NCBI RefSeq assembly: GCF_003023845.1
Contig: NZ_PYFT01000001.1
Coordinates: forward strand, 3,596,001-3,660,000
DNA from: Adhaeribacter arboris
GTDB taxonomy: Bacteria; Bacteroidota; Bacteroidia; Cytophagales; Hymenobacteraceae
DNA length: 64,000 nt
Reading direction: 5' to 3'
This document shows positions 9,382 to 18,958 of this stretch, one piece after another. Position numbers and translations under genes: made by a program. Below the pieces are notes generated by a model. It ran no database searches, had not been told where the DNA came from, and was given only the letters and a program-made list of their open reading frames with translations. The number at the start of each line of letters is the position of its first letter. Positions within the stretch are counted from its first letter, which is position 1.

Positions 9382-11130
9382 CTATTCTCCAAAAACGTAA
9401 TCAACGGCCGGTTGGGTTAAATTAGGCGCCTGACTAATTTCTACCGACGGAATTTGCAAATAGAAATTACCTGAATTCACCACCGCATTTCTATCGGTAA
9501 ACCAAGCCGTTTTAGTAAAGGTCCAGCCGGTAGGATTTGGGAAACGGTCCGGCTTGGCTACAAAACCTCCTCTATCCTGATTATTGATAATGGCGTAAGC
9601 TTTTTCTGGGTTATAATAATGAATCCGAACTAAATCGTACCAGGTCATTCCCTCCATCGCAAACTCTTTTGCCCGTTCTTCTAAAACATCATCTTTATAA
9701 ACCGTTGGATCGGCGCTCCAGGTGCGGTTCATCCGGATCGGACCAACAATATTCGGCAAACCGGCTCTATTCCGGATAACATTAAAGTAACCAACGGCGG
9801 TAGGATCGGTAGTTGATTCATTGTTACCAACGGCGGCCTCTACATAAATCAGGTACATTTCGGCTAAGCGGAGCATGTAATTATTATGCGGGTAACGTTG
9901 CTGGGTAGCCGGTACGCCGTTTAAATCGTTACCTACTACATATTTTTTTATGAAAACAGAGCCTAAGTCTGCGGTGCCTGGGTCCGGAACGGTTAATACA
10001 TCCCCGGCTTTATTCGGGCCGAAAGCTCTTTTAACCTTTATTTCCGGGTACACGGCTCCGGGTAACATGTAAGAAGCTTTTAACCGCTGATCTGTTGTAA
10101 AGCCAGGTTTAACCCCATCATCTTCCGGACCCGGGGAAGTACCCCGGTCAATTAACCCATCGTATAAGCTAAGCATCCAATAAGTAGCCCCAAAACTACC
10201 ACCCCAACCATCGTTATTTACCGCTATTTCGGCGAAAGGAGTAATCTGCGAAGTCTGGGTATTGGAAGCATCGTAATTATTAGTGGTAGCCCATTCTAAT
10301 TCAAACAAAGACTCACTATTATTATCGTAAGGGTATTTGAACAAATTTTCGTAAGGCCGTACCAGTTGCTTACCGCTCATTTTTATAACCCGGTCGGCGT
10401 ATTCTTTGGCTTTATCTAATAATGCCTGGTCCCGGTTACCACCCGATTGGCCTACGCCCGCCCGGGTCAGGTAAGTACGGGCCAGCATTCCTTCCGCTGA
10501 CCATTTGGTTAATCTGCCTGCTTCTGCCACAGTTAATGGTAAATTTTCAGCGGCAAAGAGGTAATCCCGGGTAATGAACTCCCATATACTGGGTATAGTA
10601 TTCCGTACGATATCGGCATTATTCATTTCCTCGATATTATTCGTGATAATGGGCACTTCGCCAAAATTCATTACCAGGTAGGTATAAGCCGTAGCGCGCA
10701 TAAAACGCGCCTCCGCGATAGCCTGGTTTTTTACCGCTTCGCTCACCTCCGGACCAGCTAACCGGTTAATGTTATAGATTGCCATGTTGGATTGGCCGAT
10801 CACATTATAGAAGGCCTGGTACGCATCGAGACTTGATTGGGTAACTCCGGAAGTCCGGAATAAAACGTTTTCTCTAACACCGGTAGTACCCCACGGATAC
10901 CAGGTAGTACCGCCCCGGACATCGCCTAAGTGAAACGAAGCTTGGTCGTGGTAACTTTTCCAAACGACATTGTACAACGGCGCTGTAGAAGCTAAAACCT
11001 GGGCATCGGTATTATAGAACGTGTCAGAGGTTAAAGTATCTAGCGGCGGTCTTTCTAAAAAATCATCGGAACAACCGGAAAATAGGGCAAGGGCCACCAA
11101 GGCTCCGGCGAAAATATATTTATGAATCAT
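9382..11130 (-). CDS. SusD/RagB family nutrient-binding outer-membrane lipoprotein
   Basis: The 582-residue lipoprotein has lipobox LFSGC and the SusD opening motif DDFLERPPLDTLTSDTFY. The body holds TPR-like helices (ARFMRATAYTYLVMNFGEVPI, AEGMLARTYLTRAG), and the C-terminus has the RagB/SusD block RLAEMYLIYVEAA...YFNVIRNRAGLP...ERAKEFAMEGMTWYDLVR. The length is normal for the family. SusD caps the SusC channel and captures oligosaccharides. The gene begins 14 bp after the susC stop, which is the usual paired arrangement. The substrate is inferred from neighbours to be a beta-mannan or glucomannan. Confidence 0.97.
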   Translation of the reverse strand: MIHKYIFAGALVALALFSGCSDDFLERPPLDTLTSDTFYNTDAQVLASTAPLYNVVWKSYHDQASFHLGDVRGGTTWYPWGTTGVRENVLFRTSGVTQSSLDAYQAFYNVIGQSNMAIYNINRLAGPEVSEAVKNQAIAEARFMRATAYTYLVMNFGEVPIITNNIEEMNNADIVRNTIPSIWEFITRDYLFAAENLPLTVAEAGRLTKWSAEGMLARTYLTRAGVGQSGGNRDQALLDKAKEYADRVIKMSGKQLVRPYENLFKYPYDNNSESLFELEWATTNNYDASNTQTSQITPFAEIAVNNDGWGGSFGATYWMLSLYDGLIDRGTSPGPEDDGVKPGFTTDQRLKASYMLPGAVYPEIKVKRAFGPNKAGDVLTVPDPGTADLGSVFIKKYVVGNDLNGVPATQQRYPHNNYMLRLAEMYLIYVEAAVGNNESTTDPTAVGYFNVIRNRAGLPNIVGPIRMNRTWSADPTVYKDDVLEERAKEFAMEGMTWYDLVRIHYYNPEKAYAIINNQDRGGFVAKPDRFPNPTGWTFTKTAWFTDRNAVVNSGNFYLQIPSVEISQAPNLTQPAVDYVFGE

Positions 11131-11144
11131 TGTTATTTTAAGTT

Positions 11145-14100
11145 TTAAAAATCAATACCGAAATTGAAAGAATAAATAGGAGTAAGCGGATACCGGCCGG
11201 TATCTACCCCAATAGGAGCCGTATCATTGCCGATGTTGGGCCCTACATAGGTACCTACTTCCGGGTCGTAGCCCGTATATTTAGTGAAGGTGTACAAGTT
11301 TTGAGCGCTAATACCAAACCGGGCTCCTTTTACAAACTTTTGTCTGGCAATGAGCGACGTCGGCAGGTTATAATTGACAGATATGTTTTTAACCCGTACA
11401 AATGAACCGTCTTCTACGTATTTAGTAGTATGGCGTCCGTAGTTGTTATTCACACTACCAGTCATCCGGGGAATATTGGTACCCGGATTTTCGAGGGTAC
11501 CATCAGCCGTAACCCGCGCATAATCTAACGTTTCCAAAAACATATTTTGACCTAAGTTGATGTTATTCGGATTCGAATTGCGCATGCGTACATAGTTGTA
11601 AACATCATTCCCGAAAGTGCCGGTTAATAATATACTTAAATCAATGCCTTTGTAAGAGAAAGTATTAGTTAATCCCCCAAAATACGTCGGCCACGGGCTG
11701 CCAATATTGGTCTGGTCAGCGGCAGTAATTACGCCGTCACCGTTTAAATCCCGGTATTTTACATCTCCAACCCAAACCTGGTTAGCGGCTACCGGCAGTG
11801 GCTTACCGTTGTTATCCGCCGGACGAGGGCTGTTAGTAACTTCTTCTACGGTCTGGAAAATGCCGTCTTCGACGTAGCCAAAAAAGTACCAAGGCGTAGT
11901 ACCTACTTCGGAACGCTGCGACCACTGCGGCGATATGTACCAAGATGGCGCATTGCGGGCAATAGAACTGCTCTCGGTGTAAAGCTTGGTTATTTTCGGT
12001 TTAAAATGCGAAATGTTCAGGTTGGTTTCCCAACGGAAATCGCCTTTATTAATGTTGGTTGAATTAAAGGTAAAGCTCCAGCCCTTATTTTGCAGAGCGC
12101 CCACGTTTACCGTAGGCGCCAGAATAGAACCCGCGCCAGTAGTACCCATGTACCAAGGTAAGGAACTCAGAATAATTAAGTTATCAGTATTTTTAACATA
12201 GTAGTCCGCTTCTATCTGGAAACGATTCTCCAAAAATCCTAAATTAATACCGATGTTATTAGTCTTAGTCTCTTCCCATTGGAAATTTTCGTTCGGATAG
12301 TTGGCCGGTAAAAATCCGTTACCCCATTCGGTAGGGTATAAATTTAATCTGGCGTAGATAGGACCGCTGTTGCCTTGGCTACCCGTTAAACCGGTTTCGA
12401 CCCGTAATCGCACATCACTAATGGCCGGAATATTAAAAAAAGATTCTTCCGATACTCTCCAAGCAGCTGATACCGATGGGAAATAACCCCATTTGTTGCC
12501 AGCCCCAAAGTTACCGGAACCATCGGCCCGGAAATTTGCCTGTAGGATATACCGGTCGCCAAAGTTGTAATTAATCCGGCCCAAGTACGATTCCATGCCC
12601 CAGCTATTTTGACCACCCCCGTTGGTTTGGTTCGCATCGCCGCCCGCATTTAAATCAATAATTTCGTTCGTCGGGAAATTTCTTCTACCGGCAACAGTAG
12701 CGCGGTAAGTAGATTCCTGCGCTTCGTGCGAACCCATTACAGTAAACCGGTGCTTCCCAATAGTCCGGGTGTATTGCAACAACTGGTTCCAGTTCCAGTA
12801 AGAGCTAAATTCATCTCGCACCGTTAAAGTAGATACCCCATTCCGTTGAAAACCAAATTCATAGGTAGGAACGAAGTTGTTACCATTAGAAAAGCCAAAA
12901 TCTCCGTTAAAAGAAGTCCGGAACTCTAATCCTTCGGTAATGTTTACGGTAGCGTTTAAGCCACCCAGAATACGGCGTCTTCTAATATCGTTGGTAACTA
13001 AGTTAGCTAAGCCAATCGGGTTAGGCGGGCTAAACTGTTCCGCGTTGTTCGCACTTCCATCCGGATTTGGCCTGGTCTGGCCGCCGCCGAAAGTACCATT
13101 AATGTTTCTAACCGGTACGGCCGGCGAAAGCTGAATAGCATTATTAATAATATCGGATTGGGTAGTGGAAATTTGCTCGTTGGTTTGCGCAAAACTTAAG
13201 TTAGCGCCTAAATTAAGCCATTTACGCGCCTTATTATCTAAATTTAATCGAAAAGAGCCCCGGTCAAAGCCGGAACCCATCGCTACCCCTTCCTGATCGA
13301 GGTATTCGCCGGATAAATAATAGGTTGTTTTTTCACCACCACCGCTTAAGCTAAGCTGGTGTTTATTCATGGGAGCATTGTTAAATAACTCTTTTTGCCA
13401 GTTGGTGCCGGCCCCCAGAATAGTAGGATCTAAAAAGTCTTCGCGAACGGATCCCCCATTTAGAGCTTTGTATTCATTATCCATGCGGGCATATTCCCGC
13501 AAATTCATAATGGACAGCTCCTTGGGCGGGGTTTGTAAACTATACAAATACGAATAATTAATTTTTACATCACCCGATTTGCCTCGTTTGGTAGTAATTA
13601 ACACTACCCCGTTGGTAGCCCGGGAACCATAAATTGCCGTGGCCGAAGGCCCTTGCAAAATATCCATGGTTTCAATGTCTGCCGGGTTCAGACTGGACAA
13701 GGGATTACTGCCGGAAGTAGAAGTAGAGCCTTGAATTTGTACCCCATCAATCACGTAAAGAGGTTCGTTGGTACCGTTAATCGAGTTTATACCCCGGATA
13801 TTTACGGAAATACCTCCTCCCGGTGCACCGGTATTCTGAGTAACATATACCCCGGGCGCCCGACCTTGGATAGCTTGCTCTATTGTAGTATTAACCGTTT
13901 TTTCAATGGCTTTCGAACTAATAGTTGTTTGAGCACCCGGCACGTCGGCTTTTCGTAACTCCCCGTAACCGGTAACTACTACCTCGTTTAAAACTTTTTG
14001 ATCTTCTCTTAGGATTACATTGATGGTAGTCTTGTTACCAACTGCAATTTCCTGACTAGTAAATCCTATGTAAGAAACTACTAGTACATCATTATCAGCC

Positions 14101-14375
14101 GCTTGAATGGTAAATTTACCATTCACATCAGAAGCAATCCCGTTATTAGTTCCTTTAACCAATATACTAACACCCGGTAACCCTTGGTTGTCGACTGCTG
14201 AAGTTACGGTTCCGGTTACACTGCGTTTTCCATTACTTGCAGTTTGGCCAAAGCTGGTAAATACCGGCATTAACATTATAAGAAGTGATAATGTCAATGT
14301 TTGCCAAGCCGTTACAGAAGTACATTTTGGATTACACAATAGGTAATCCCCGTATTGGTACTTGTTTTTCATCAT
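11145..14375 (-). CDS. SusC/RagA family TonB-linked outer-membrane transporter
   Basis: At 1076 residues this is a typical SusC. The signal peptide is preceded by a fairly long leader (MMKNKYQYGDYL...) and ends near SFGQ. A carboxypeptidase-regulatory-like domain follows at about 52-130 (GLPGVSILVKGTN, VVSYIGFTSQEIAV). Next come a TonB-box region (LNEVVVTGYG), the plug (YVIDGVQIQG, IETMDILQGPSATAIYGSRA, GVVLITTKRGK) and a 22-strand barrel ending in an aromatic residue (SFNFGIDF). It imports oligosaccharides with energy from TonB-ExbBD. It is the first gene of the minus-strand locus, so its upstream region carries the main promoter. No hybrid two-component, ECF sigma or anti-sigma gene is adjacent in the window. 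Confidence 0.97.
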   Translation of the reverse strand: MMKNKYQYGDYLLCNPKCTSVTAWQTLTLSLLIMLMPVFTSFGQTASNGKRSVTGTVTSAVDNQGLPGVSILVKGTNNGIASDVNGKFTIQAADNDVLVVSYIGFTSQEIAVGNKTTINVILREDQKVLNEVVVTGYGELRKADVPGAQTTISSKAIEKTVNTTIEQAIQGRAPGVYVTQNTGAPGGGISVNIRGINSINGTNEPLYVIDGVQIQGSTSTSGSNPLSSLNPADIETMDILQGPSATAIYGSRATNGVVLITTKRGKSGDVKINYSYLYSLQTPPKELSIMNLREYARMDNEYKALNGGSVREDFLDPTILGAGTNWQKELFNNAPMNKHQLSLSGGGEKTTYYLSGEYLDQEGVAMGSGFDRGSFRLNLDNKARKWLNLGANLSFAQTNEQISTTQSDIINNAIQLSPAVPVRNINGTFGGGQTRPNPDGSANNAEQFSPPNPIGLANLVTNDIRRRRILGGLNATVNITEGLEFRTSFNGDFGFSNGNNFVPTYEFGFQRNGVSTLTVRDEFSSYWNWNQLLQYTRTIGKHRFTVMGSHEAQESTYRATVAGRRNFPTNEIIDLNAGGDANQTNGGGQNSWGMESYLGRINYNFGDRYILQANFRADGSGNFGAGNKWGYFPSVSAAWRVSEESFFNIPAISDVRLRVETGLTGSQGNSGPIYARLNLYPTEWGNGFLPANYPNENFQWEETKTNNIGINLGFLENRFQIEADYYVKNTDNLIILSSLPWYMGTTGAGSILAPTVNVGALQNKGWSFTFNSTNINKGDFRWETNLNISHFKPKITKLYTESSSIARNAPSWYISPQWSQRSEVGTTPWYFFGYVEDGIFQTVEEVTNSPRPADNNGKPLPVAANQVWVGDVKYRDLNGDGVITAADQTNIGSPWPTYFGGLTNTFSYKGIDLSILLTGTFGNDVYNYVRMRNSNPNNINLGQNMFLETLDYARVTADGTLENPGTNIPRMTGSVNNNYGRHTTKYVEDGSFVRVKNISVNYNLPTSLIARQKFVKGARFGISAQNLYTFTKYTGYDPEVGTYVGPNIGNDTAPIGVDTGRYPLTPIYSFNFGIDF

Positions 14376-15339
14376 AAAATAGTTAATTAAAAATAATTTG
14401 GTTTAATGTAGAGTTGTTCATTTTAGAGCAGCTCCTAAGTCTGACTTAGAAGGTTGTTTAATAGTCCAAAGTTTATTTATATGTTTTAGAGTTAAGGATA
14501 GAAGTAATTGTTAATGAAAGTTCCGATCCAACAAGTCAACTAAATCAAACAACATATCCGATAAGTTGAGCAACATTCCAATATTTAAAAAGTGATAAAG
14601 AGTAACATACCATTGGTATAAACGCGTTTTTATAAGGAAACGCGTTTATAAATTTACCTAAGCTCCCCTTTACAGAAGACTACTAAATGTTTCCAATATG
14701 GTTACAGAATGTTAACCTGAGAGGCAGAAATGTTTCTTATGAGGCTATACTTGGTTAATAAGCTGGCTTAAATCGCTATCGCAAAAGCAATAAACGGTTT
14801 AAAGTTCATGAAAGAAGACTTTGTATCTTTTACAATATCCAAAAAATAGATCTTATACTTAAATACCCTACTCGCTAATTCTTCATTAACAAACCAAATG
14901 TTTCATTAGAAAATACTTAAGCAAATAGGATTTTCAATAAATAAAATACAACGCTTAATTCCATGATTTTACCGAGGCAAATTTCTAGAAATAGTACAAT
15001 TAACAGAAAATTATTGTACGCTATGTAAATCTTAACAAAATATTTTACAAGCCTATAATTTGCCATTCGTGCGAGCCTTACAAATTTATGCTTCGGCTGG
15101 CATTTACAATTATGAGGAATAAAACTCCATTATTGCAGATGCGACCAGGCTTATTTGAAAAAGGGTGAATCGGGAAGAAATTATAAAATAGAGCTGCCCC
15201 CTTACCTATCACAATTAAATGAACGCAAGTCGGATGATTAATTTCCCGGTTTAAAAATTACTGGATACTTTATAACCTGAATATTTAATTCAAACAAGTT
15301 TTTTGATAGAGTAAACGTAATTAATTAGTATATTTAATT
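14376..15339. other. Large intergenic control region of the PUL
   Basis: 964 bp between the divergent susC and DUF962 genes. It is strongly AT-rich and has no ORF of note. It contains the twin AAACGCGTTT palindrome described separately. A -33/-7 (TTG / TAnnTTTG) promoter of Bacteroidota type could not be fixed with confidence on either strand. Confidence 0.5.
14617..14650. promoter_or_regulatory. Twin palindrome, candidate operator upstream of susC
   Basis: The 10-base palindrome AAACGCGTTT occurs twice (14620-14629 and 14638-14647), 18 bp start to start, in otherwise AT-rich DNA. The pair also forms a perfect 13-base inverted repeat (TATAAACGCGTTT, 8-base spacer, complement). It lies about 245 bp upstream of the susC start. 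Two dyads nearly two helical turns apart suit a dimeric regulator binding side by side. No binding protein is identified in the window. Confidence 0.45.
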
Positions 15340-15843
15340 ATGCCAACAGCGGTGAACCGTACCTTAGATGCCTACTTTAATAAGTATGCCGAAAGCCACG
15401 AGAACAAGGTAAATAAGCTTATTCACTGGATATGCGTGCCCTTGATCGTCTTCAGTTTGCTAGGCTTGGTATGGTCTATTCCTTTCCCTCAACTTAGCTT
15501 TTTAGGCGCCGCTCAACGGTATCTAAACTGGGCTACTTTTTTAATTGCTTTTTCTATTATCTATTACTTCCGCTTATCCGTTCCGCTGACCTTAGTCATG
15601 TTGGTGATACTAGCTTTGTTTTCGGCTGTTATTATTACCCTGGAAAAACTCCATCGGTTAAACGGCTGGCCACCTCTTTGGCAATTCTGCTTGTATGTCT
15701 TTTTTTTGTCTTGGATCGGTCAGTTTATCGGGCATAAAATAGAAGGCAAGAAACCTTCTTTTCTCGACGACTTAAAATTCCTGCTCATTGGCCCTATCTG
15801 GCTGCTGCATTTTATTTTTAAAAAAATTGGCGTAAGGTACTAA
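15340..15843 (+). CDS. DUF962 / Mpo1-like membrane protein
   Basis: The 167-residue protein has about four transmembrane segments (near 30-50, 58-75, 80-100 and 115-135). The DUF962/Mpo1 (YGL010w-like) hallmarks are present: an N-terminal YAESHENKVNKLIHWICVP block with conserved His, and a later QFIGHKIEGKKPS block with the GH..E..P pattern. Yeast Mpo1 is an Fe(II)-dependent dioxygenase in alpha-oxidation of 2-hydroxy fatty acids. Members in sphingolipid-making Bacteroidota are plausible lipid enzymes, but the activity here is inferred. It stands alone on the plus strand, divergent from susC. Confidence 0.85.
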   Translation: MPTAVNRTLDAYFNKYAESHENKVNKLIHWICVPLIVFSLLGLVWSIPFPQLSFLGAAQRYLNWATFLIAFSIIYYFRLSVPLTLVMLVILALFSAVIITLEKLHRLNGWPPLWQFCLYVFFLSWIGQFIGHKIEGKKPSFLDDLKFLLIGPIWLLHFIFKKIGVRY

Positions 15844-16184
15844 CCAATTCCTGCATCTCTCATAACTTAATTTACCTCCTTCACTCCTAGCCCGGATTGG
15901 TTGCTACTTAAGTCGCGGTGCAACTGATTTTCGCCTTTTTTATCTTATAAACTCCTACCAGAAAAGTTTTAGCCGGGGATTTTTCTAATTAAGATCTTGA
16001 TAGCAAAAAGAAGATAATTTATGGCTTATTCTTAAGCTGAAATGAACTTCCCGTTAGCCTAAAAATGCAAGCCATTCACCTTTCTATTTGCTACCACTCA
16101 CACCTAAAACCAGCTCAAACAGCTTTAAATGCGCATTTAGCCTGAATTTGTTCTTTAATATTGCGGAAAAAATCTGTAAAAAAA
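15844..16184. other. Intergenic
   Basis: 341 bp between the DUF962 gene and the barrel protein gene. I see no ORF, hairpin terminator or repeat. It presumably holds the promoter of the downstream pair. Confidence 0.4.
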
Positions 16185-16793
16185 ATGCAAACATTAAGTC
16201 AGCGAATATTGGTATTAGGCTTGAGTTATCTGGTTAGTACTTCTGTTTTCGCGCAAAAAATTCTTCTGGAAAAGGTTAGCTATTCAGCTAAATTAACGTT
16301 TCAAGCGTACGGATTTCCTTTCAAAAATCTGGGCAGCAGTTTTAAAAATATCGGCGGCGCCATCGGGATAGATTATGCTTACAATAAGGCCCGAAATTTA
16401 CAACAATCCTTTACCTTAGGATACCAAAGCCATAGGCAACACGAAGCGGGTTATTATATAAACACGCAATTTTTTTACCGGCCGCATTTATTTAATATTC
16501 TGGAACCGGCTGTAGGCCTGGGTATTGGCCGGTTAATTACGGTAGCTAATTCCAGGAATGCCTTTTACGAAATAGAGAATAATACCTGGAAGAAAAGTAA
16601 GCAACAAACTCAAGGACATTGGCAAACTCCTATAAGCCTTAACTTAGGTTTCCGGACACACTTGGCTAATGGCACAATGGTTACGCCATTTGTAGGCTAC
16701 GATGCTACTCCCATTATTAAATACAACCATTCGTTCGTGGCACTTCCTTACTCCCAGATTAGTGTGGGTACTCGCATCAATTTTTTAAAATAA
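16185..16793 (+). CDS. Putative exported beta-barrel-like protein
   Basis: About 202 residues with a clear signal peptide (MQTLSQRILVLGLSYLVSTSVFAQ). The mature part has alternating aromatic and polar strands (HRQHEAGYYINTQFFYRPHLF, QTPISLNLGFRTHL, ISVGTRINFLK), a glycine-rich turn pattern and a strand-like end, consistent with a small outer-membrane barrel. I do not recognise the family. An upstream in-frame TTG (16161) would add eight basic residues. The ATG at 16185 gives the better signal peptide and is preferred. The next gene, a serine hydrolase, begins 20 bp later and is probably cotranscribed. Confidence 0.7.
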   Translation: MQTLSQRILVLGLSYLVSTSVFAQKILLEKVSYSAKLTFQAYGFPFKNLGSSFKNIGGAIGIDYAYNKARNLQQSFTLGYQSHRQHEAGYYINTQFFYRPHLFNILEPAVGLGIGRLITVANSRNAFYEIENNTWKKSKQQTQGHWQTPISLNLGFRTHLANGTMVTPFVGYDATPIIKYNHSFVALPYSQISVGTRINFLK

Positions 16794-16813
16794 TTCCGAA
16801 AAGTTTATTCCTC

Positions 16814-17992
16814 ATGAAATCCGTTAAAATATTACTATTAGCATTTACTATTTTCAGTTTTAGCAGTTGCGAGAAAGAAGCTTTTGAACAGGCAATTTCA
16901 AAGGCAGTTTATTCTCAGCCTTTTAAGACGGATCATTCTAAAGCAGCAGCTATTCAAGCTATTATTGATGAATATACCCGCAAAGGATTACCTGGTATTG
17001 TTGTGGCTATTAAAGATGCCGAAGGGGTTTGGGAAGGTACTAGTGGCTATGCCCAAATAGAATCTAATACCAAACTCACTCCCGGCTTTGTGCATGCCGG
17101 AGCCAGCTTAACCAAAATGTATGCGGCAACTGCCGTAATGCAATTATACGAACAGCATTTAATTGACCTAGATAAATCTATTACCCAGTACTTGCCAGCC
17201 ACTATTACTTCTAAAATAACTCAATCAGAGGCTATTACGGTTCGTATGCTGCTGAATCATACTTCGGGCATTCCGGATTATTTAGAAAACAACGATAATT
17301 TTAAATTAAAATGGTTTAATAATCTCGCCAAAGGCTGGACTACCGAAGAAGCACTAGCCGAAGCTTACCATAAACCTTTCTTATTTGTGCCGGGCACTCA
17401 GTTTAGTTATGCCAATATAAATTATGTGCTTTTATCGCTTCTGATAGAACACGTAACTGGCCAACGAGAAGGGGATTACCTGAAAGAACACATTTTAAAC
17501 AAATTAAACCTGCAGCATACCTTTTACAAAGTGCAACCCGATTATTTAAGTAAGCTAGCCATGCCTAATTATTACTTAGACCGGTACGGCGATGGCCGCT
17601 TACAAAATGCCACCTCTATTGCAAAGGCAGAAATCAGGAGCGAACTGGGCGACGGTGGTTTAGTAGCTACAGGTATCGACTTTGTTACTTTTATGGATGC
17701 CCTGGCAAATGGCCGGATTGTATCGCAACAGTCTCTTGCTGCCATGAAAACCTTTAACCAAGGGGAATATGGTTTAGGTTTGCAAAATGGTTTTAACTAC
17801 AAAAACAAATTTCAATACGGCCATATTGGGTCAGTATTGGGCGGAGCGGCCATGATGCTCTACTTCGAAGAGCAAAAAACAGCCTTGTACGTTGGTAGTA
17901 ACGTGGATGTAAGTTTTGAAGTCGGCAAATCGCTGTTTTTGTACCATGAAATGAAAAACAAAGTCAGCGAATACATTGCCTCTATGGAGTAA
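16814..17992 (+). CDS. Serine hydrolase, class C beta-lactamase / PBP-like lipoprotein
   Basis: The 392-residue lipoprotein (lipobox FSSC) has the beta-lactamase-related fold. SLTK near residue 100 is the S-x-x-K nucleophile motif, YANINY near 195 is the Y-x-N motif, and HIGSVLGG near 335 replaces K-T-G as H-x-G. TVRMLLNHTSGI is a family signature. Family members include D-aminopeptidases, esterases and penicillin-binding-like enzymes, so the substrate is unknown. It follows the barrel protein gene with a 20 bp gap. A paralogue lies at 60594-61763 and shares the RMLLNHTSGI block and overall layout. Confidence 0.9.
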   Translation: MKSVKILLLAFTIFSFSSCEKEAFEQAISKAVYSQPFKTDHSKAAAIQAIIDEYTRKGLPGIVVAIKDAEGVWEGTSGYAQIESNTKLTPGFVHAGASLTKMYAATAVMQLYEQHLIDLDKSITQYLPATITSKITQSEAITVRMLLNHTSGIPDYLENNDNFKLKWFNNLAKGWTTEEALAEAYHKPFLFVPGTQFSYANINYVLLSLLIEHVTGQREGDYLKEHILNKLNLQHTFYKVQPDYLSKLAMPNYYLDRYGDGRLQNATSIAKAEIRSELGDGGLVATGIDFVTFMDALANGRIVSQQSLAAMKTFNQGEYGLGLQNGFNYKNKFQYGHIGSVLGGAAMMLYFEEQKTALYVGSNVDVSFEVGKSLFLYHEMKNKVSEYIASME

Positions 17993-18049
17993 ATCTGAAC
18001 GTTAATTCAGGCGGAAAGAAGGGCAGTAATTGTTGTAAATGAAGCAAGA

Positions 18050-18898
18050 TTAAACGGTTACTTCCCGCATCCAAGCCTGAAACTCCGGCGAACGCCGCCG
18101 GCTAACGTATACTTCTTCTTTAAAAGTAGGTTCCAAGTGCAGTAACAAACGGCCGGTTCCGTCCGAGGAGAATTTTTTTACCGCGTTCATGTGGGTTAAC
18201 ATCTGGCGATTTAGCCGGAAAAAAGATTTCTCGGGTAAAGAATTTTCAAAATACTCCAAGGTTTCGTCCATGGCGTAATCTTTACCGGCAAAGGTGCGCA
18301 AAAAGGTAAGATCTTTTGCTTTGTAAAAGTAAGCCACCTCTTGTAGCGGCACCGGAACTAATGCCTTGCCCTGATAAGCCATTATATTACGAACTGCTGG
18401 TTCTGGTTTTTCTTCGGAAGTTTCTATTATCCGCTGCAAAGCCTGCAATTTTGCTTCATACACTTGCCTTATATACAAAAGCGCGTACAAAAGATGAATC
18501 GACAAAAAAATTAAAAATGAAACCGGCACGTCGGTTACAAAAAGAATGGTAATATCAAACTCCGGGGTGCGCTGGGGCTTAATAATAAATTCGTTATACA
18601 CAAACGAAACCATAGTCACCAACAGCAAAGAAACACCTATCCCCAGAAAAAATTGCAAAACAAAGCGCTCGGTAGGCTTGGTTAACCAGGAATACTGTTT
18701 ATCTAATTGTACAAAAACCCAACGATTATACTGCCATAGTAAACCCAAAACCAAAATACTCACGCCTAAATCTATGTAATATGTAGGGGAGCGAAGTAAG
18801 GTAATGAGAGGAGAAGGCTCGCCGATATGCCGGAATATCAATCCCAGAAAGGGAATGGCAATTAACCGGATTTTTTTATCGGGATAAATTACTTGCAT
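18050..18898 (-). CDS. Membrane-anchored LytTR transcriptional regulator
   Basis: In this 282-residue protein about four transmembrane segments (residues 10-30, 37-60, 75-100, 120-145) precede a short helical linker and a C-terminal LytTR DNA-binding domain at about 175-280. The LytTR part has EVAYFYKAKDLTFLRT, LEYFENSLPEKSFFRLNRQMLTHMNAV and a basic strand VYVSRRRSPEFQAWM. Such one-component or histidine-kinase-less LytTR proteins are common in Bacteroidota and bind DNA next to the membrane. It lies 60 bp downstream of the exported-protein gene on the same strand, so the two may form one unit. Targets are unknown. Confidence 0.88.
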   Translation of the reverse strand: MQVIYPDKKIRLIAIPFLGLIFRHIGEPSPLITLLRSPTYYIDLGVSILVLGLLWQYNRWVFVQLDKQYSWLTKPTERFVLQFFLGIGVSLLLVTMVSFVYNEFIIKPQRTPEFDITILFVTDVPVSFLIFLSIHLLYALLYIRQVYEAKLQALQRIIETSEEKPEPAVRNIMAYQGKALVPVPLQEVAYFYKAKDLTFLRTFAGKDYAMDETLEYFENSLPEKSFFRLNRQMLTHMNAVKKFSSDGTGRLLLHLEPTFKEEVYVSRRRSPEFQAWMREVTV

Positions 18899-18958
18899 AA
18901 ATTAAAAAGCAGTAGAGTAAAATAACAGCTTCCCAAAAATAAAACTTTTTGTTTATAA

